This document shows, in pieces, positions 1 through 7,577 of a DNA stretch of 64,000 nucleotides; position 1 is the stretch's first letter; each line of letters starts with the position of its first letter. The notes under the pieces are model-generated. The model did not search any database, was not told the DNA's origin, and saw only the letters and a list, made by a program, of their open reading frames with translations. Source of the DNA: JASLZO01 sp965247995. GTDB lineage: Bacteria > Chloroflexota > Dehalococcoidia > UBA6926. The stretch covers positions 1,894,695 to 1,958,694 of the forward strand of contig OZ252041.1 in assembly GCA_965247995.1 (NCBI GenBank), in the 5' to 3' direction. The translations under genes and the position numbers were made by a program.

Positions 1-931
1 GCATGTCCAGCACGATCCCCCTCACGCCCTCTCCGATCAGCGACTCCAGCTTCCGGCGGAACTCTTCCCCCGTCTCTCGGTGGAACCGAAACAGCCAGAT
101 ATAAGCAATATCCCCCTCGAACACTTCGCTGCGGAACGAGGGCTCCGGGATCGTTGCCCTCGTCACGATCACGTCACGAGGCTCGCTCTCCCCAGCTGGC
201 AGGACGCTCAACCGCACGTCGCTCCCCGGCGGACCCTTCACCAACTCGACGATCTTCTGAACAGAGAAGCCGACTGTAGATCGATCGTCCACAGCCTGGA
301 TGACGTCTCCAGATTTCAACCCGGCGCGCTCCGCCGGCTCCCCGACGAACACTTCCTCGATCATCGGCCCAGCCGACGTCTCGATTACGAATGCGCCGAT
401 CCCCTCATACGGGTCGCCTTCGAAATAATCTCTGACTGATTCGAACTCGTCCGACGACAAATAACGCAGCGCAGGGTCCGCCGCCGCTCCCAGCCCCGCG
501 ATGGCGGCCCGGGTCAGCATCTCCGTCGACACCGGCGACCCGTCGTCGCGCAACAACTGCCACGCCCGCCACACGTCGTCCAACCCGTTTGGGACCGAAG
601 AGGGTGGTGTACCAATCACCGACTCCAGTCGGTCCGACAGCGAAATCGGGTCATGGTCCGCCACAATCGCCATGTGTTGCACCGCCCGCGCCGCTGCTCC
701 GGGAGTCCGTGATTCGGCCAGCTCACGTTCGGTACCCAGCGCACGCCAGGCTTCCCAAACGGTTGCGAAACGACCATCGTCCGCCGCCTCGGCTCGCTGC
801 TCAGCGGGCGCGACCAGCAGGACGCGGAACGCCACCGTAACGGCCAAAAACAGCGCTAAGAACGTAACGAACAGTCCCGGGCGGGAGCGTTGACTGGCGT
901 CGGTCACATGCTCGATTTCTGGATGGTCCAT
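1..931 (-). CDS. ctpA: C-terminal processing peptidase (CtpA/S41 family), 3' end beyond window
   Basis: The frame is open from an ATG at 931 to the left edge (310 codons), so the C-terminus lies outside. An in-frame TGA sits three codons upstream of the ATG, which fixes the start region. Residues about 19-41 form one membrane anchor. A helical region follows, then a PDZ domain at about 174-260 with GIGAFV and the carboxylate-loop region GEPAERAGLKSGDVI. After it comes the start of the S41 core (IAYIWLFRF, then GIVLDM at the edge). The family cleaves C-terminal tails of envelope proteins with a Ser/Lys dyad; that dyad would lie beyond base 1 and cannot be checked. The gene diverges from htpX, another membrane-protein quality-control protease. 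Identification rests on motifs I translated by hand and is firm at family level. Confidence 0.85.
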   Translation of the reverse strand, partial: MDHPEIEHVTDASQRSRPGLFVTFLALFLAVTVAFRVLLVAPAEQRAEAADDGRFATVWEAWRALGTERELAESRTPGAAARAVQHMAIVADHDPISLSDRLESVIGTPPSSVPNGLDDVWRAWQLLRDDGSPVSTEMLTRAAIAGLGAAADPALRYLSSDEFESVRDYFEGDPYEGIGAFVIETSAGPMIEEVFVGEPAERAGLKSGDVIQAVDDRSTVGFSVQKIVELVKGPPGSDVRLSVLPAGESEPRDVIVTRATIPEPSFRSEVFEGDIAYIWLFRFHRETGEEFRRKLESLIGEGVRGIVLDM

Positions 932-987
932 GTGTGCTCAGACACCGCGTTCTATCCCCCGCGGCTAGTCTACACAGCCGCGCTCCG

Positions 988-993
988 TATAAT
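988..993 (+). promoter_or_regulatory. Candidate -10 box for htpX
   Basis: A perfect TATAAT lies 35 bases before the HtpX ATG in the ctpA-htpX divergent gap. I see no good -35 box. On the opposite strand TAGACT (967-972) could serve ctpA, so the two promoters may lie back to back. Confidence 0.55.
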
Positions 994-1027
994 GGACCCG
1001 CATCGGAAACGACACGAGCGAGGACAC

Positions 1028-1969
1028 ATGGGGACCGTCGGAAACACGCTGAAGACCTTCGCGCTGCTCCTCGTACTCTCATTTCTGCTGCTGATCACCG
1101 GATTCCTAATTGGGGGAATCGGCGGCATCGTCATTGGTCTCGTGGTCGCCCTCGCCATGAACGGCGCCGCCTTCTGGGGCAGTGACAAGGTCGCGCTCAA
1201 GATGTACCACGCCCGCGAGGTCTCGCCCGACGAGGAACCAGGCCTCCATCGGATCGTCGACCAGCTTGCACTCGACTCCGGGCTGCCGAAACCACGCGTC
1301 CACATCATCGACGATCCGTCTCCCAACGCCTTCGCCACTGGCCGGAGCCCCCAGAAAGCGTCCGTCGCCGCGACACGAGGCATCATGCAGATCCTCGATC
1401 GCGACGAGCTCGAAGCGGTCATGGCCCACGAGCTCGGCCACGTAGGCAATCGCGACACACTCATCATGACCGTCGTCGCCGTCATCGCCACAGCAATCTC
1501 GATGATCGCCATGTTCGGCAGGTTCAGCATGTTCTTCGGCGGAATGCACGGCGGCAGGAGCAGCGGCGGAGCCGGGATCATCGGATTGCTGATCGTCGTC
1601 ATCGTCATGCCCATCGTCGCGCTCATGGTCCGGTCGGCTATCTCGCGAACACGTGAGTTTCAGGCGGACGCATACGGAGCCCGCCTCAGCGGCAATCCCG
1701 ACGCCCTGGCCCGAGCGCTTGAGAAGCTCGAAACAGCAGCCCACGTTCAGCCCATTCGCGTCCCCGAAGCGACCGGAGAAGCTACGGCCCACCTGTTCAT
1801 CGTGAACCCACTGTCGGGTAGGGAGGCGCTGAGCAGCATGTTCACCACCCACCCGTCCACGAGCGAACGCGCGCGCCGGCTCCGCGCCATGGTGCCGGAA
1901 GGCGGACAGGCGATGAGGCGCCCCGGTGCGGGAGGGCGCAGGCCCCAGGGCGGCAGTCCATTTGCCTAA
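1028..1969 (+). CDS. htpX: Membrane zinc metalloprotease HtpX
   Basis: This is a 313-residue M48B protease of the cytoplasmic membrane that degrades misfolded membrane proteins. Two hydrophobic segments occupy the first 55 residues. The zinc motif HELGH is at 134-138, two more membrane segments follow, and the third ligand Glu is at about 210 in REFQAD. The conserved C-terminal THPS motif is present. I start at ATG 1028, preceded by GAGCGAGG, rather than at an in-frame start at 890, because the extra 46 residues look like untranslated leader and would cross the TATAAT box. The tail is Gly/Arg-rich. hflX begins 7 bases after the stop, as in many bacteria where HtpX and HflX are both heat-shock related. 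Confidence 0.95.
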   Translation: MGTVGNTLKTFALLLVLSFLLLITGFLIGGIGGIVIGLVVALAMNGAAFWGSDKVALKMYHAREVSPDEEPGLHRIVDQLALDSGLPKPRVHIIDDPSPNAFATGRSPQKASVAATRGIMQILDRDELEAVMAHELGHVGNRDTLIMTVVAVIATAISMIAMFGRFSMFFGGMHGGRSSGGAGIIGLLIVVIVMPIVALMVRSAISRTREFQADAYGARLSGNPDALARALEKLETAAHVQPIRVPEATGEATAHLFIVNPLSGREALSSMFTTHPSTSERARRLRAMVPEGGQAMRRPGAGGRRPQGGSPFA

Positions 1970-1976
1970 CCGCTCC

Positions 1977-3158
1977 ATGACCCTCACCAAGACCAAGGGC
2001 AAAATCGTCCCCGTATCGGCCGTACGGGCTCCAGAACGGGCCCTCGTTGTCGGCGCAGAGGTCAGACGGCCCGGAGCATCTCGCTCGTGGACGCTTGAGG
2101 ACTCCGTCGCAGAACTCGCCTCCCTGGCGGCGAGTGCCGGTGCCGACGTCGTTGGTTCGACCATCCAGCGGCTCCAACGGCCCACACACATGTATGTCGG
2201 GAAAGGCAAGCTGCTGGAGATCAAGGAAACTGCAGAGGAACTCGACGTAGGAACTGTCGTCCTCGATGATGAGCTCTCAGCCGCCCAACAGCGAAACCTC
2301 GAAGAGGCGTTGCCAGGCCTCAAGGTACTCGACCGCACTGCGCTCATCCTCGACATCTTTGCCCAACGCGCGAACACGCGGGAAGGCCGTCTTCAAGTAG
2401 AACTCGCGCAACACGAATACCTGCTGCCAAGGCTGGTCGGTCAATGGAGCCACCTCGAGCGTCTCGGTGGCGGAATCGGCACGCGCGGCCCCGGAGAATC
2501 CCAGTTGGAGACAGATCGCCGCCTCGTGCGCCAGCGGATCCACCGCCTCCACCGGGAATTGGACGACGTGCGCCGCCGCCGCGCCCACTACCGGGGCGAA
2601 CGCCGCCAGCGTGGCTTGCCCGCCGTCTCCCTGATCGGCTACACCAACGCCGGCAAGAGCACGCTGATGAACGCCTTGACCCACGCCGGCGTTGTCGCCG
2701 AAGACAAGCTGTTCGCCACCTTGGATCCCGTGACGCGCACGTTGAGACTCCCCAGCGGCGGAGAAGCGGTCCTCACCGACACCGTCGGCTTTATCCAGAA
2801 ACTCCCACACGGCCTGGTTGCCGCCTTCCGTGCAACGCTAGAAGAGCTCGAAGAGGCCGATGTCCTCGTGATCGTCGCCGACGCAAGCCACGCGTCGGCC
2901 GTTCGACAGCATGCGACCGTCCGAGACCTTCTGGACCAGCTCGGCGTCGCTCACAAACCGCGCGTCCTTGTCCTTAACAAGATCGACCTGCTCCCGCCGG
3001 ATGGGAGTCCCGTTGCCGGGGAGCTGCTGGAGGCAACGCGGATCGATGGGCGTGACGCACGTACCGTGGCGGTTTCAGCGCTCACCGGCCATGGGCTCGA
3101 CGATCTCCGCGCCGCAATCGACTCCTTACTCGTCGGCGAATCGCGCCTCGTTGGCTGA
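1977..3158 (+). CDS. hflX: Ribosome-splitting GTPase HflX
   Basis: The protein has 393 residues. The N-terminal HflX domain has the typical THMYVGKGK and DRTALILDIFAQRA motifs, followed by the glycine-rich GGIGTRGPGE segment and an Arg-rich coiled linker. The GTPase domain has G1 GYTNAGKST at 221-229, G3 DTVGF at 268 and G4 NKID at 334. In the family, HflX binds 50S subunits and rescues stalled or heat-damaged 70S ribosomes. ATG 1977 is chosen because the upstream 17 codons overlap htpX. The last 33 bases overlap the convergent Nudix-like gene. Confidence 0.95.
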   Translation: MTLTKTKGKIVPVSAVRAPERALVVGAEVRRPGASRSWTLEDSVAELASLAASAGADVVGSTIQRLQRPTHMYVGKGKLLEIKETAEELDVGTVVLDDELSAAQQRNLEEALPGLKVLDRTALILDIFAQRANTREGRLQVELAQHEYLLPRLVGQWSHLERLGGGIGTRGPGESQLETDRRLVRQRIHRLHRELDDVRRRRAHYRGERRQRGLPAVSLIGYTNAGKSTLMNALTHAGVVAEDKLFATLDPVTRTLRLPSGGEAVLTDTVGFIQKLPHGLVAAFRATLEELEEADVLVIVADASHASAVRQHATVRDLLDQLGVAHKPRVLVLNKIDLLPPDGSPVAGELLEATRIDGRDARTVAVSALTGHGLDDLRAAIDSLLVGESRLVG

Positions 3159-3644
3159 ACGGACGTTTGTGCTTCGGTTCGTTCCTGACTGGCCGTCCGT
3201 CGCACCCCGTGTGGTGTTCAGCAACAGCCGAGTGCAAAGCGAACCCCGGTCAGCTGCCGGTAAGAACTCTCGGGGCTGCATCCAGCGCCAACCCACATAG
3301 AACGTCATAGTCCCGCCCATCGAAGCAGCGTCGGGTAGCGCCGGTTCGTCCGCCGACCGCGCCTCGAACAGCGTCATTGAAAGGAGGCCGTCAGCCCGCC
3401 GCTCGGAACCCGATGCGATCTCCTGGACCTCCGTGATCGCCATGCCGAGCTTGCGGTGCGCCAAGGCGACCACTGCGTCTGTACGCGCGCTCGGTGACGG
3501 AGAATTTGCGATCGTCGCCGCTGGCAGTCCCCACACACCAGTAAGCGGATCGGCCGGATCGTCGGGCCGCAGGACACCGAACAACGCGTCGTCGCCAGAT
3601 CGCCGGATCGCGAGTGCGACGGCACACACCACGTCGTCATTCAC
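3126..3644 (-). CDS. Nudix-fold protein with a degenerate Nudix box
   Basis: The 172-residue ORF has a GTG start. Residues 1-130 read as a Nudix fold: VCAVALAIRR, GVWGLPAATI at the substrate-entry strand, then a helix ending in LAHRKLGMAI. The catalytic box GX5EX7REUXEEXGU is not intact; where REUXEE should be I read an Ala/Val-rich helix without the paired glutamates. Metal-dependent pyrophosphohydrolase activity is therefore doubtful. It may be a regulatory or binding relative, or an eroded gene. The last 11 codons overlap hflX tail to tail, and the C-terminal 40 residues look unstructured. Confidence 0.6.
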   Translation of the reverse strand: MNDDVVCAVALAIRRSGDDALFGVLRPDDPADPLTGVWGLPAATIANSPSPSARTDAVVALAHRKLGMAITEVQEIASGSERRADGLLSMTLFEARSADEPALPDAASMGGTMTFYVGWRWMQPREFLPAADRGSLCTRLLLNTTRGATDGQSGTNRSTNVRSANEARFADE

Positions 3645-3764
3645 GAGCGCGCACGGCTGGAAACAGGGGAGCTGCTACACAACTTCGCACAATAAATGTT
3701 ATGTCGCGACCACATACTCTTGGACCCAATCCTCAGGATAACCTTGCACCCGAACCGGTCTTCG

Positions 3765-3793
3765 TTGACGCCCCTTGACCCGCTCCCTACCAT
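3765..3793 (+). promoter_or_regulatory. Candidate promoter TTGACG-N17-TACCAT
   Basis: TTGACG at 3765-3770 and TACCAT at 3788-3793 are separated by 17 bases. They lie 40 bases upstream of the small membrane protein gene at 3833. A second TTGACC at 3775 overlaps but lacks a partner. Confidence 0.4.
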
Positions 3794-3832
3794 TTCCGCA
3801 CGTTGAACACCGGAATATCCCAGGCCATTTGA

Positions 3833-4246
3833 ATGCAGCTACCGCAGAACCGCATTGTCTTTGCCCTCGTAGTCCTCGGCCTGACGGTCTTCAACCCGCT
3901 CCACCTCCCATGGAGCCTCCCGTGGCTCACGGACCTATTCTCCGGAACGGGTTTCGGCAACTTCCTCGCGGAACGCGAAGGGACGATTATCGTCCTGGGA
4001 ACCGTCTATTTCACCGCGACGATGATCCCGGTCTACTACTGGATCTGGCGGCGGACCAGCCAACGCAGGGGCCAGGACCGCGCCCCAGTACGGGTCTCTG
4101 CTGCCGTTCCAGGCTCGCCGACTGCACCAGCGACCACACAGACGGCGGACTCGGACGACGATGACGAGTATCGCGGTCCCGGCGGCGGCAAGCGACCGCC
4201 GCGACCGTCCCGGTCACGACGCCGAAGGGCACGCCCTAGGCGCTGA
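3833..4246 (+). CDS. Hypothetical two-TM membrane protein with basic tail
   Basis: The ORF has 137 residues and I do not recognise the family. Two hydrophobic segments (about 8-30 and 50-72) flank a short loop. A long charged, Pro/Ala-rich tail follows, with an Asp run (DSDDDDE) and an Arg-rich end (SRSRRRRARPRR). The tail may bind nucleic acid or anionic lipid. An upstream promoter candidate and the same-strand neighbour at 4273, which also carries a membrane segment, suggest a two-gene unit. Coding status is supported by the clear hydrophobic pattern, but there is no homology evidence. Confidence 0.6.
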   Translation: MQLPQNRIVFALVVLGLTVFNPLHLPWSLPWLTDLFSGTGFGNFLAEREGTIIVLGTVYFTATMIPVYYWIWRRTSQRRGQDRAPVRVSAAVPGSPTAPATTQTADSDDDDEYRGPGGGKRPPRPSRSRRRRARPRR

Positions 4247-4272
4247 TCCCGGTCCCATCTGACCGCAACCCG

Positions 4273-4794
4273 GTGACCAATCGCCCGGAGCAGACCAATG
4301 GCGCCGATCTTCGCGCCGTCGAAGCGACTGTGCTCCGGGTCTTCGAGCGCGAGGGATACAAAGCGTCCCGCTCACCCAACGCCGCGGGTTCTACCACCGT
4401 CCTCGACGCGCAGGATCATCGCGCGCTCGTCCGTTTCTTGTGGGGCGCACCCCAAGACAGCTGGGGCGATCAACACGTCCGGCAACTGCGCATGCAGATG
4501 GAGGACCTACAGGCGGACCGTGGCCACCTGATCTCGAATGGCCTCTTTTCAGATGTCGCCAAGCAGGCTGCCCAAACGCTCGGTGTCAGCATCACCGAGG
4601 GGCCGGCGTTGAAACAGACGCTCTTCGACTACGCGCCCCCCTTACAACGCCCCAGACAAGAACCAGAGAACCCCCTCCCATTCGAGCGTTATATCCCTTG
4701 GTTCGTGGGCATTTCGCTTGTCGTCATCGCCATCACGGTGGTCCTGCTCATCTCGATCGCGCTCGCGTTGGAGCCCGTGGGCCCCACTGCATAA
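4273..4794 (+). CDS. Membrane-anchored Mrr-like (PD-(D/E)XK-type) domain protein
   Basis: The ORF has 173 residues and a GTG start. Residues 13-115 resemble the Mrr/restriction-endonuclease-like fold: a first helix AVEATVLRVFEREGYKA, a strand pair TTVLDAQDHRALVRFLWG, then LISNGLFSDVAKQAA, which matches the Mrr pattern 'T/SnGfs..A..lA', and GVSITEGPALKQTL. The usual catalytic D...(E/Q)xK is not clear: the strand reads VRFLW where a Lys is expected, so nuclease activity is doubtful. One membrane segment spans about 140-165, an unusual addition that would tether the domain to the membrane. Function is unknown. Confidence 0.55.
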   Translation: MTNRPEQTNGADLRAVEATVLRVFEREGYKASRSPNAAGSTTVLDAQDHRALVRFLWGAPQDSWGDQHVRQLRMQMEDLQADRGHLISNGLFSDVAKQAAQTLGVSITEGPALKQTLFDYAPPLQRPRQEPENPLPFERYIPWFVGISLVVIAITVVLLISIALALEPVGPTA

Positions 4795-4796
4795 GC

Positions 4797-5261
4797 TTAA
4801 CCACGCCTGGAGCGCTCCAAATCGGCGCTGTCGATCCAGATGCTGACCGGACCATCGTTCACCGAGTCGACCTGCATCATCGCCCCGAATTCGCCTATCT
4901 CGACCGGGACTCCCCGCTCCTGAAGGAGCCGGCGAAACTCGGCAACCAGCGGTTCGGCGTCCTCTGGCGCCGCCGCATCTGAGAAGCTCGGACGTTGGCC
5001 CTTCCTGGTATCTGCGTATAGCGTGAACTGACTGACCACGAGCACTGATCCGCCGGCGTCGACGATGGAACGGGCGAATTGCCCTCCTTCGTCTGGAAAC
5101 ACGCGGATGGTCGAGGTCTTCGATACCAAATACTCGGCGTCGCCAATCGTGTCGCCTGAAGCAATGCCGAGGTAAGCGATCAGACCGCGTCCAATCTGGC
5201 CAGCCATCCGGTCGCCAACGGACACGGACGCACGCGTGACCCGTTGCAGCAAGACCCGCAT
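4797..5261 (-). CDS. dtd: D-aminoacyl-tRNA deacylase
   Basis: DTD is 154 residues, the standard length. It hydrolyses D-amino acids (and Gly mischarged on tRNA-Ala) from tRNA in the cytoplasm. Visible signatures are MRVLLQRVTRASV at the N-terminus, SQFTLYADTRKGQRPSF at about 79, and the C-terminal NDGPVSIW, which corresponds to the family's NxGPVT cross-subunit loop. NDGPVS is a mild variant (Ser for Thr). It lies 29 bases downstream of the FmdB-like gene on the same strand, so it may share the CIRCE-controlled transcript. Confidence 0.93.
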   Translation of the reverse strand: MRVLLQRVTRASVSVGDRMAGQIGRGLIAYLGIASGDTIGDAEYLVSKTSTIRVFPDEGGQFARSIVDAGGSVLVVSQFTLYADTRKGQRPSFSDAAAPEDAEPLVAEFRRLLQERGVPVEIGEFGAMMQVDSVNDGPVSIWIDSADLERSRRG

Positions 5262-5290
5262 CGGGGGACCGCTAAACGCTCGTCAGACGG

Positions 5291-5602
5291 TCAGTCCAAG
5301 CCGAGATCGTGGGTGGGCGTGGTCCTCGCCTCACTGCGATCGTGACCACCCTCTTCACCGTCCGACTCGAAACTCGGTTCGGCCCGCCCTGAATCGTCAG
5401 TTCCGGAAGCCGCGGGCACACGCCTGCCCCCGTAGTCGGTCGTGTAGAAACCGCTCCCCTTGTACACGATCGCCGGAAGACTCAGGCGCCGCTGTGCGCT
5501 CGCACCACACTCGGGGCATGATTCCTCGACATCGTCGTGGAATCCTCGACGGACCGTGAACGTATGTGAACAAGCCCCACAGGCGTAGTCGTAGTACGGC
5601 AT
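5291..5602 (-). CDS. FmdB-family zinc ribbon protein
   Basis: The protein has 103 residues. The zinc ribbon occupies the first 50 residues, with CGAC and CPEC knuckles in the pattern YDYACGACSHTF ... SCPECG, followed by the typical IVYKGSGFYTTDYG. The remaining 50 residues are acidic and look disordered. The family's function is poorly defined; it was first named as a regulator of formamidase or amidase genes. It is the second of two tandem paralogues, 14 bases downstream of the first, pointing to a duplication inside one transcript. Confidence 0.85.
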   Translation of the reverse strand: MPYYDYACGACSHTFTVRRGFHDDVEESCPECGASAQRRLSLPAIVYKGSGFYTTDYGGRRVPAASGTDDSGRAEPSFESDGEEGGHDRSEARTTPTHDLGLD

Positions 5603-5616
5603 CGTTAGTGATCGCC

Positions 5617-5910
5617 CTAATCGTCTAGTGAGGTCGGACCCGGCAGATCATCAACCGGCGGAGCGTCGCCTCGAGCCTCTCGGGCCGCGCGGTCATCCGC
5701 CTGTCGCTCGCGATCGTCCCAATATGCCCCGAACTTCTGACGGTCGGTCGTATAGAACCCGGAACCCTTGTAGACCACCTGTGGCACGTGTAGTACCCGC
5801 GAACTATCGGATCCGCACTCGGGGCATGGCGCCACCGCTTCGTCCTGGAAACTCTGGCGGACCTCAAATCGGTGATCGCAGGCGGGACAGCGATAATCGT
5901 AGCGGGGCAT
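5617..5910 (-). CDS. FmdB-family zinc ribbon protein, CIRCE-linked
   Basis: The protein is 97 residues from ATG 5910. AAGGAG lies eight bases upstream and decides this start over the adjacent GTG at 5913. The zinc ribbon has CPAC and CPEC knuckles, then VVYKGSGFYTTD, then a charged tail. It is similar over the ribbon to the gene that follows. A well-formed promoter and a CIRCE element lie just upstream, so I infer heat-shock control by HrcA. This suggests a role in proteostasis or ribosome stress rather than amide metabolism, but that is inference from context only. Confidence 0.85.
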   Translation of the reverse strand: MPRYDYRCPACDHRFEVRQSFQDEAVAPCPECGSDSSRVLHVPQVVYKGSGFYTTDRQKFGAYWDDRERQADDRAAREARGDAPPVDDLPGPTSLDD

Positions 5911-5922
5911 CACGGAAGCTCC

Positions 5923-5949
5923 TTAGCAGTCGACACTCGAGAGTGCTAA
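5923..5949 (-). promoter_or_regulatory. CIRCE element (HrcA operator)
   Basis: On the plus strand TTAGCAGTC, nine bases, then GAGTGCTAA match the CIRCE consensus TTAGCACTC-N9-GAGTGCTAA with one mismatch and the exact nine-base spacer. It lies between the -10 box and the Shine-Dalgarno of the minus-strand FmdB gene, where an HrcA repressor would block transcription. Confidence 0.88.
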
Positions 5950-5959
5950 CTGATCGGTG

Positions 5960-5988
5960 AGTCTACGGTTCGGTTCCCGATGGGTCAA
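5960..5988 (-). promoter_or_regulatory. SigA-type promoter of FmdB-dtd unit
   Basis: Read on the minus strand, TTGACC (5988-5983), 17 bases, then TAGACT (5965-5960). Transcription would begin at the edge of the CIRCE element. The whole arrangement is the classic HrcA-regulated layout. Confidence 0.7.
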
Positions 5989-6039
5989 GACAGCGTCAGC
6001 CGGCCTGTACGCCCGCGACCGATATCCTGCACTATCCAA

Positions 6040-6048
6040 TGCTATACT
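6040..6048 (+). promoter_or_regulatory. Extended -10 promoter of rpsB
   Basis: TGC followed by TATACT forms an extended -10 element 31 bases before the rpsB ATG. No -35 match is evident, which is normal for extended -10 promoters. Confidence 0.6.
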
Positions 6049-6078
6049 CAACCGGAATCTTGCATCAGGCGGGAGTGC

Positions 6079-6972
6079 ATGGTCGGACCGAACGACAATA
6101 CGACGGAATCTGAACCGGTTGCACAACCGGAAACGCTCCCAACTCCACCGGATCCACCTCCCTCCCCTGCTCCAGTCGCTGCCCCACCGGTCGACGGCGC
6201 CCCCGCCCCCGACCCCGGCGAACCGCCGCAGATTACAATGAAGGCATTGCTCGAAGCGGGCGTGCACTTCGGCCACCAGACCAGGCGATGGCACCCCAAG
6301 ATGCGCCCCTTCGTCTTCACCGAGCGGAACGGCATCCACATCATCGATCTCCAGAAGACTATGAACCGGCTCGAGGCCTCCGCGGACTTCATCCAAGAGG
6401 TCGCCGCAGCTGGCAAAAAGGTCCTCTTCGTCGGCACCAAGAAGCAGGCACAAGAGACCATTGCTACTGAGGCTGTCCGTGCCTCCATGCCCTACGTCAA
6501 CCAGCGGTGGCTGGGCGGCACACTCACCAACTTCAGCACGATTCAGACGCGCATCGATTACCTCGTCAAACAGGAAGACCGGCGGTCGAAGGGCGAGTTC
6601 GCGTTCCTCCCGAAGAAGGAAGCCAGGATCCTTGAAGAAAAGATCGCCAAGCTGAACCGGTACTTTGGCGGCATCAAGGAGATGACCGAAATGCCTGGGG
6701 CGCTCTATATCATCGACGCCGCCCGGGAGGACATCGCTGTTGCCGAGGCGAAGAAACGGGGCATTCCGATCGTCGCCATCGCTGATACCGACTGCAACGT
6801 GGATCTGATCGATCACCCGATACCGGGTAACGACGACGCGATTCGGGCAATCCGATTGATAACCGGACGCATCGCCGCCGCGGTCATCGAAGGGACAGCC
6901 GAGGCCGCAGCGAGGCGGGGAGAAGTCGACCTCGACGAGGACGCTGTCAAACCAGTTCCCGCGGCCGTCTAG
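6079..6972 (+). CDS. rpsB: Small ribosomal subunit protein uS2
   Basis: S2 is 297 residues from ATG 6079, preceded by GCGGGAG. The core begins at about residue 53 with [20 protein letters not shown] and runs through [18 protein letters not shown] and [10 protein letters not shown], all standard S2 motifs. The first 50 residues are an unusual Pro/Ala-rich, acidic extension absent from most S2 proteins, whose N-terminus normally starts directly at the core. An in-frame start at 5980 would lie upstream of the promoter and is rejected. It is first in the rpsB-tsf-pyrH-frr string that couples translation factors with UMP kinase. Confidence 0.95.
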   Translation: MVGPNDNTTESEPVAQPETLPTPPDPPPSPAPVAAPPVDGAPAPDPGEPPQITMKALLEAGVHFGHQTRRWHPKMRPFVFTERNGIHIIDLQKTMNRLEASADFIQEVAAAGKKVLFVGTKKQAQETIATEAVRASMPYVNQRWLGGTLTNFSTIQTRIDYLVKQEDRRSKGEFAFLPKKEARILEEKIAKLNRYFGGIKEMTEMPGALYIIDAAREDIAVAEAKKRGIPIVAIADTDCNVDLIDHPIPGNDDAIRAIRLITGRIAAAVIEGTAEAAARRGEVDLDEDAVKPVPAAV

Positions 6973-6981
6973 ACGAATGGG

Positions 6982-7006
6982 ATCCACGGCCCACAGGGTC
7001 GTGGAT
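6982..7006 (+). other. Intercistronic hairpin between rpsB and tsf
   Basis: ATCCACG (6982-6988) pairs with CGTGGAT (7000-7006) across an 11-base loop, directly after the rpsB stop. No T-run follows; a C-run does. It is more likely an attenuator, mRNA stabiliser or processing site than a terminator. S2 autoregulation of rpsB-tsf is known in other bacteria. Confidence 0.45.
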
Positions 7007-7061
7007 GGTGGGACCCCCCCCCTGTACGGGGAGGCTAGAGCCGGAGGAAGTACAGTTCGAC

Positions 7062-7562
7062 GTGAGCACCGATAGCATCAAGCTACTACGCGAGCGCACC
7101 CAGGCTGGGATCATGGACTGCAAAAGGGCGCTGGATCAAAGCGTCGGCGACCTCGACAAGGCCGCGGTCCTTTTACGAGAATGGGGACTCGCAACCGTGG
7201 CAAAAAAAGCCGGCAGAAGCGCGAACCAGGGTCTCGTTGAAGCGTATGTGCACGGCGGCGGTAACATCGGCGTCATCGTCGAGGTAAATTGCGAGACCGA
7301 CTTCGTCGCTCGGACCGAGGAGTTTAAGCAGCTTGCTCATGACTTGGCGCTCCAAGTGGCAGCCATGGATCCAGAGGTTGTCGACGACGAGAAACCCCTT
7401 GATGACTTGGACACGGCCTCTGGCGAACCACGGCTCATGTTCCAACAGTTCGTCAAGGACCCAAGCGTCACCATCCGGGACCTGGTGTCAGACGTTACGG
7501 CCAAGGTCGGCGAAAACGTCGTCGTCAGGCGGTTCGCACGGTTCAAGATCGGAGTGGAGTAA
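7062..7562 (+). CDS. tsf: Elongation factor Ts, short form
   Basis: EF-Ts recharges EF-Tu by expelling GDP. The protein is 166 residues from GTG 7062, with GGAGGAAG upstream. It has the N-terminal UBA-like domain (LLRERTQAGIMDCKRAL) and the core motif CETDFVARTEEFK at about 80, then a C-terminal part with VTIRDLVSDVTAKVGENVVVRR. It lacks the long duplicated core and coiled coil of the E. coli protein (about 280 residues) and matches the short type seen in Thermus and Chloroflexota. A longer in-frame reading from 7005 runs through the intercistronic hairpin and is rejected. Confidence 0.93.
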   Translation: MSTDSIKLLRERTQAGIMDCKRALDQSVGDLDKAAVLLREWGLATVAKKAGRSANQGLVEAYVHGGGNIGVIVEVNCETDFVARTEEFKQLAHDLALQVAAMDPEVVDDEKPLDDLDTASGEPRLMFQQFVKDPSVTIRDLVSDVTAKVGENVVVRRFARFKIGVE

Positions 7563-7577
7563 ACGGAGCCCTCGCCC

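Noticed and set aside
890..1027. Longer HtpX start at 890
   Set aside because: It would put the TATAAT box inside the coding region and add a non-conserved 46-residue N-terminus.
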